6,636 nucleotides of DNA from an uncultured Alistipes sp. (GTDB taxonomy: Bacteria > Bacteroidota > Bacteroidia > Bacteroidales > Rikenellaceae). The stretch is from assembly GCA_904502075.1 (NCBI GenBank), contig CAJGDL010000094.1, positions 1 through 6,636 on the forward strand, read 5' to 3'. Below are positions 5,350 to 6,636 of the stretch, piece after piece. Within the stretch, counting starts at the first letter, position 1. Each line of letters starts with the position of its first letter. The translations under genes were made by a program, and so were the position numbers. The notes beneath the pieces are model-generated. The model searched no databases. It had not been told where the DNA came from and saw only the letters and a list, made by a program, of their open reading frames with translations.

Positions 5350-6636
5350 TTACGAATTAAAATTGACCACCGTAATTCCCGCCCCACCACGATCGGCATG
5401 CTCATCCACGGCAGAGGCCACCTCGGGAATGGTACGCAGGTAACGACGGATCTCCTCCTTGAGGGCTCCCGTTCCCTTGCCATGGAGGATCGTCACGGAG
5501 CCGACCCCCACCATCAAGGCATCGTCGACCAGATCCTGCACCTGCTCCAAGGCCTCCATCACGCGCATACCGCGCACGTCGATATAGTCCTTGAAGTTGA
5601 GTTTACGGGCCGAGATATCGACCGCCACCACGGTACGCGGGGCCGTGGGACGGGTCGCTTCGCGGTATTCGTTGTTCGAAACCACAACAAGTTGTGCCAC
5701 ATCCACAGTAGTAAGAATCTGACCAAAGGCCACTTGTGCCTTCTTTCCCTTGAGCGAACGCACCTCGCCCGGCATCTCCTGTCCGAGGAGTTTCACCTTC
5801 GAACCCACCCGGATCTCGGGAGCCTTCTTCACGGGCTGGGGTTCCTGCGCGGGGAGTTCTCCCTGCTTCTCCTTGCGCTCCTGGCGACGCTGACGACGAC
5901 GCTCGATCTTCTCCATCTCGCGCTGCACGGCGGCCGAGCGTTCCGAATCCTCCTCCTCGGCCCGATCCACACGATCACGAAACTCCTCGAAGTCCTTGCG
6001 AACCAAGCGCGTGAGTTCCTTTTCGGCCTGCGCCTCGCGAATCTCCTTGATCGTGGTCTCAATGGTGCGGTTGGCCTCGGAGAGAAGCTCCTGCGCCTCC
6101 TGCTTCGCCTTGCGAAGGATCTCTTTGCGCTCCTCGCGGATACGCGAAAGCTGCTCCGAATAACTCTGCTCCAGCTCCTCGACCTTGCGATCGGTTTGGC
6201 GGATGCGGTCGCGCTTCTGCTCCCAATAGTGCTTGTCGCGAGCGATCTCGCGCAACTGCTTCTCGAGGTTAATGTGGTCGGTACCGGCCTTCTCGCTGGC
6301 TCGGCGGATGATCTCCTCGGGTAGGCCGATCTTGCGAGCGATCTCCACGGCAAACGAGCTGCCCGGCTTGCCGATCTCCAACCGGAAGAGGGGCCGGATA
6401 TGTTGTACATCGAACATCATCGCACCATTGGCGATCCCCTCGGTATTCGAAGCGTAGTATTTGATGTTGGCGTAGTGGGTCGTGATCACACCGTAGCAAC
6501 CTCGCTCGACCAACCGCTCGAGAATCGACTCGGCAATAGCCCCTCCGATCACCGGCTCGGTACCCGATCCGAACTCGTCGATGAGCACCAGGGTACGGCT
6601 CGATGCCCCCTGAAGCATCGTCTTCATGTTCTTCAG
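5350..6636 (-). CDS. mutS2: Endonuclease MutS2, C-terminal part (5' end outside window)
   Basis: MutS-family ATPase with a C-terminal Smr nuclease domain. Members have been linked to suppression of homologous recombination and to rescue of collided ribosomes; which role applies here cannot be told. The frame stays open to the window edge: codons before the first ATG read LKN, as in the family's HLKNMKTML segment, so this ATG (6627) is internal. Numbering from it, Walker B LVLIDEFGSGTEP is at 13-25 and the H-loop TTHY at 49-52. A long charged coiled coil covers about 115-255, followed by a KOW-like beta region (about 270-315, RVGSKVKLLGQEMPGEV). The Smr domain (about 345-425) has YIDVRGMRVMEAL (348-360) and HGKGTGAL (382-389). 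The N-terminal clamp and Walker A regions are missing only because of the window cut. It overlaps nothing and ends 9 bases before murF-alr. Confidence 0.95.
   Translation of the reverse strand: MKNMKTMLQGASSRTLVLIDEFGSGTEPVIGGAIAESILERLVERGCYGVITTHYANIKYYASNTEGIANGAMMFDVQHIRPLFRLEIGKPGSSFAVEIARKIGLPEEIIRRASEKAGTDHINLEKQLREIARDKHYWEQKRDRIRQTDRKVEELEQSYSEQLSRIREERKEILRKAKQEAQELLSEANRTIETTIKEIREAQAEKELTRLVRKDFEEFRDRVDRAEEEDSERSAAVQREMEKIERRRQRRQERKEKQGELPAQEPQPVKKAPEIRVGSKVKLLGQEMPGEVRSLKGKKAQVAFGQILTTVDVAQLVVVSNNEYREATRPTAPRTVVAVDISARKLNFKDYIDVRGMRVMEALEQVQDLVDDALMVGVGSVTILHGKGTGALKEEIRRYLRTIPEVASAVDEHADRGGAGITVVNFNS

Noticed and set aside
5398..6324. 308-residue plus-strand open frame opposite mutS2 (also 3919-4632 and 4687-5349 opposite murF-alr)
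   Set aside because: These are shadows of well-conserved genes: Leu/His/Arg-rich, low-complexity translations with no recognisable domain.

Overview
The window comes from the genome of a member of the Bacteroidota, most likely a Bacteroidales species with GC-rich genes such as Alistipes. The main evidence is a single protein that fuses MurF (the D-Ala-D-Ala adding ligase) to alanine racemase, an arrangement typical of this phylum. Strongly GC-biased genes beside very AT-rich gaps, and mostly weak Shine-Dalgarno sites, fit as well. The genus is an inference from composition and is not proven.

All five recognisable genes lie on the minus strand, so the transcription order runs from right to left: mutS2 (its 5' part is outside the window), murF-alr, a short RsmI-like SAM-dependent methyltransferase, grpE and dnaJ. 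Gaps are 9, 3, about 50 and 22 bases, so the first three genes are tightly coupled. The grpE-dnaJ pair may be read through from them or may have its own promoter in the one larger, AT-rich gap. The products cover DNA and ribosome quality control (MutS2), peptidoglycan precursor synthesis (MurF-Alr), methylation of an unproven target, and the co-chaperones of the DnaK cycle (GrpE, DnaJ). dnaK itself is not in the window.

The left end (1-427) has no convincing gene. Positions 1-175 are AT-rich, with a 14-base direct repeat and a pyrimidine tract. Positions 176-429 hold the most interesting feature: two adjacent copies of a roughly 126-base imperfect palindrome, offset by exactly 128 bases. The two copies differ at many positions, yet both fold into the same long hairpin. 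At least nine base pairs differ in a compensated way, and the bulged A, the internal loop size, a T-T mismatch and a GTAC-5 nt-GTAC tip are all kept. G-T wobbles in the stems occur only in the plus-strand reading, which suggests a structured RNA transcribed toward the dnaJ 3' end, or a mobile hairpin family acting as single-stranded DNA. The outer arm of the second copy overlaps the dnaJ stop codon.
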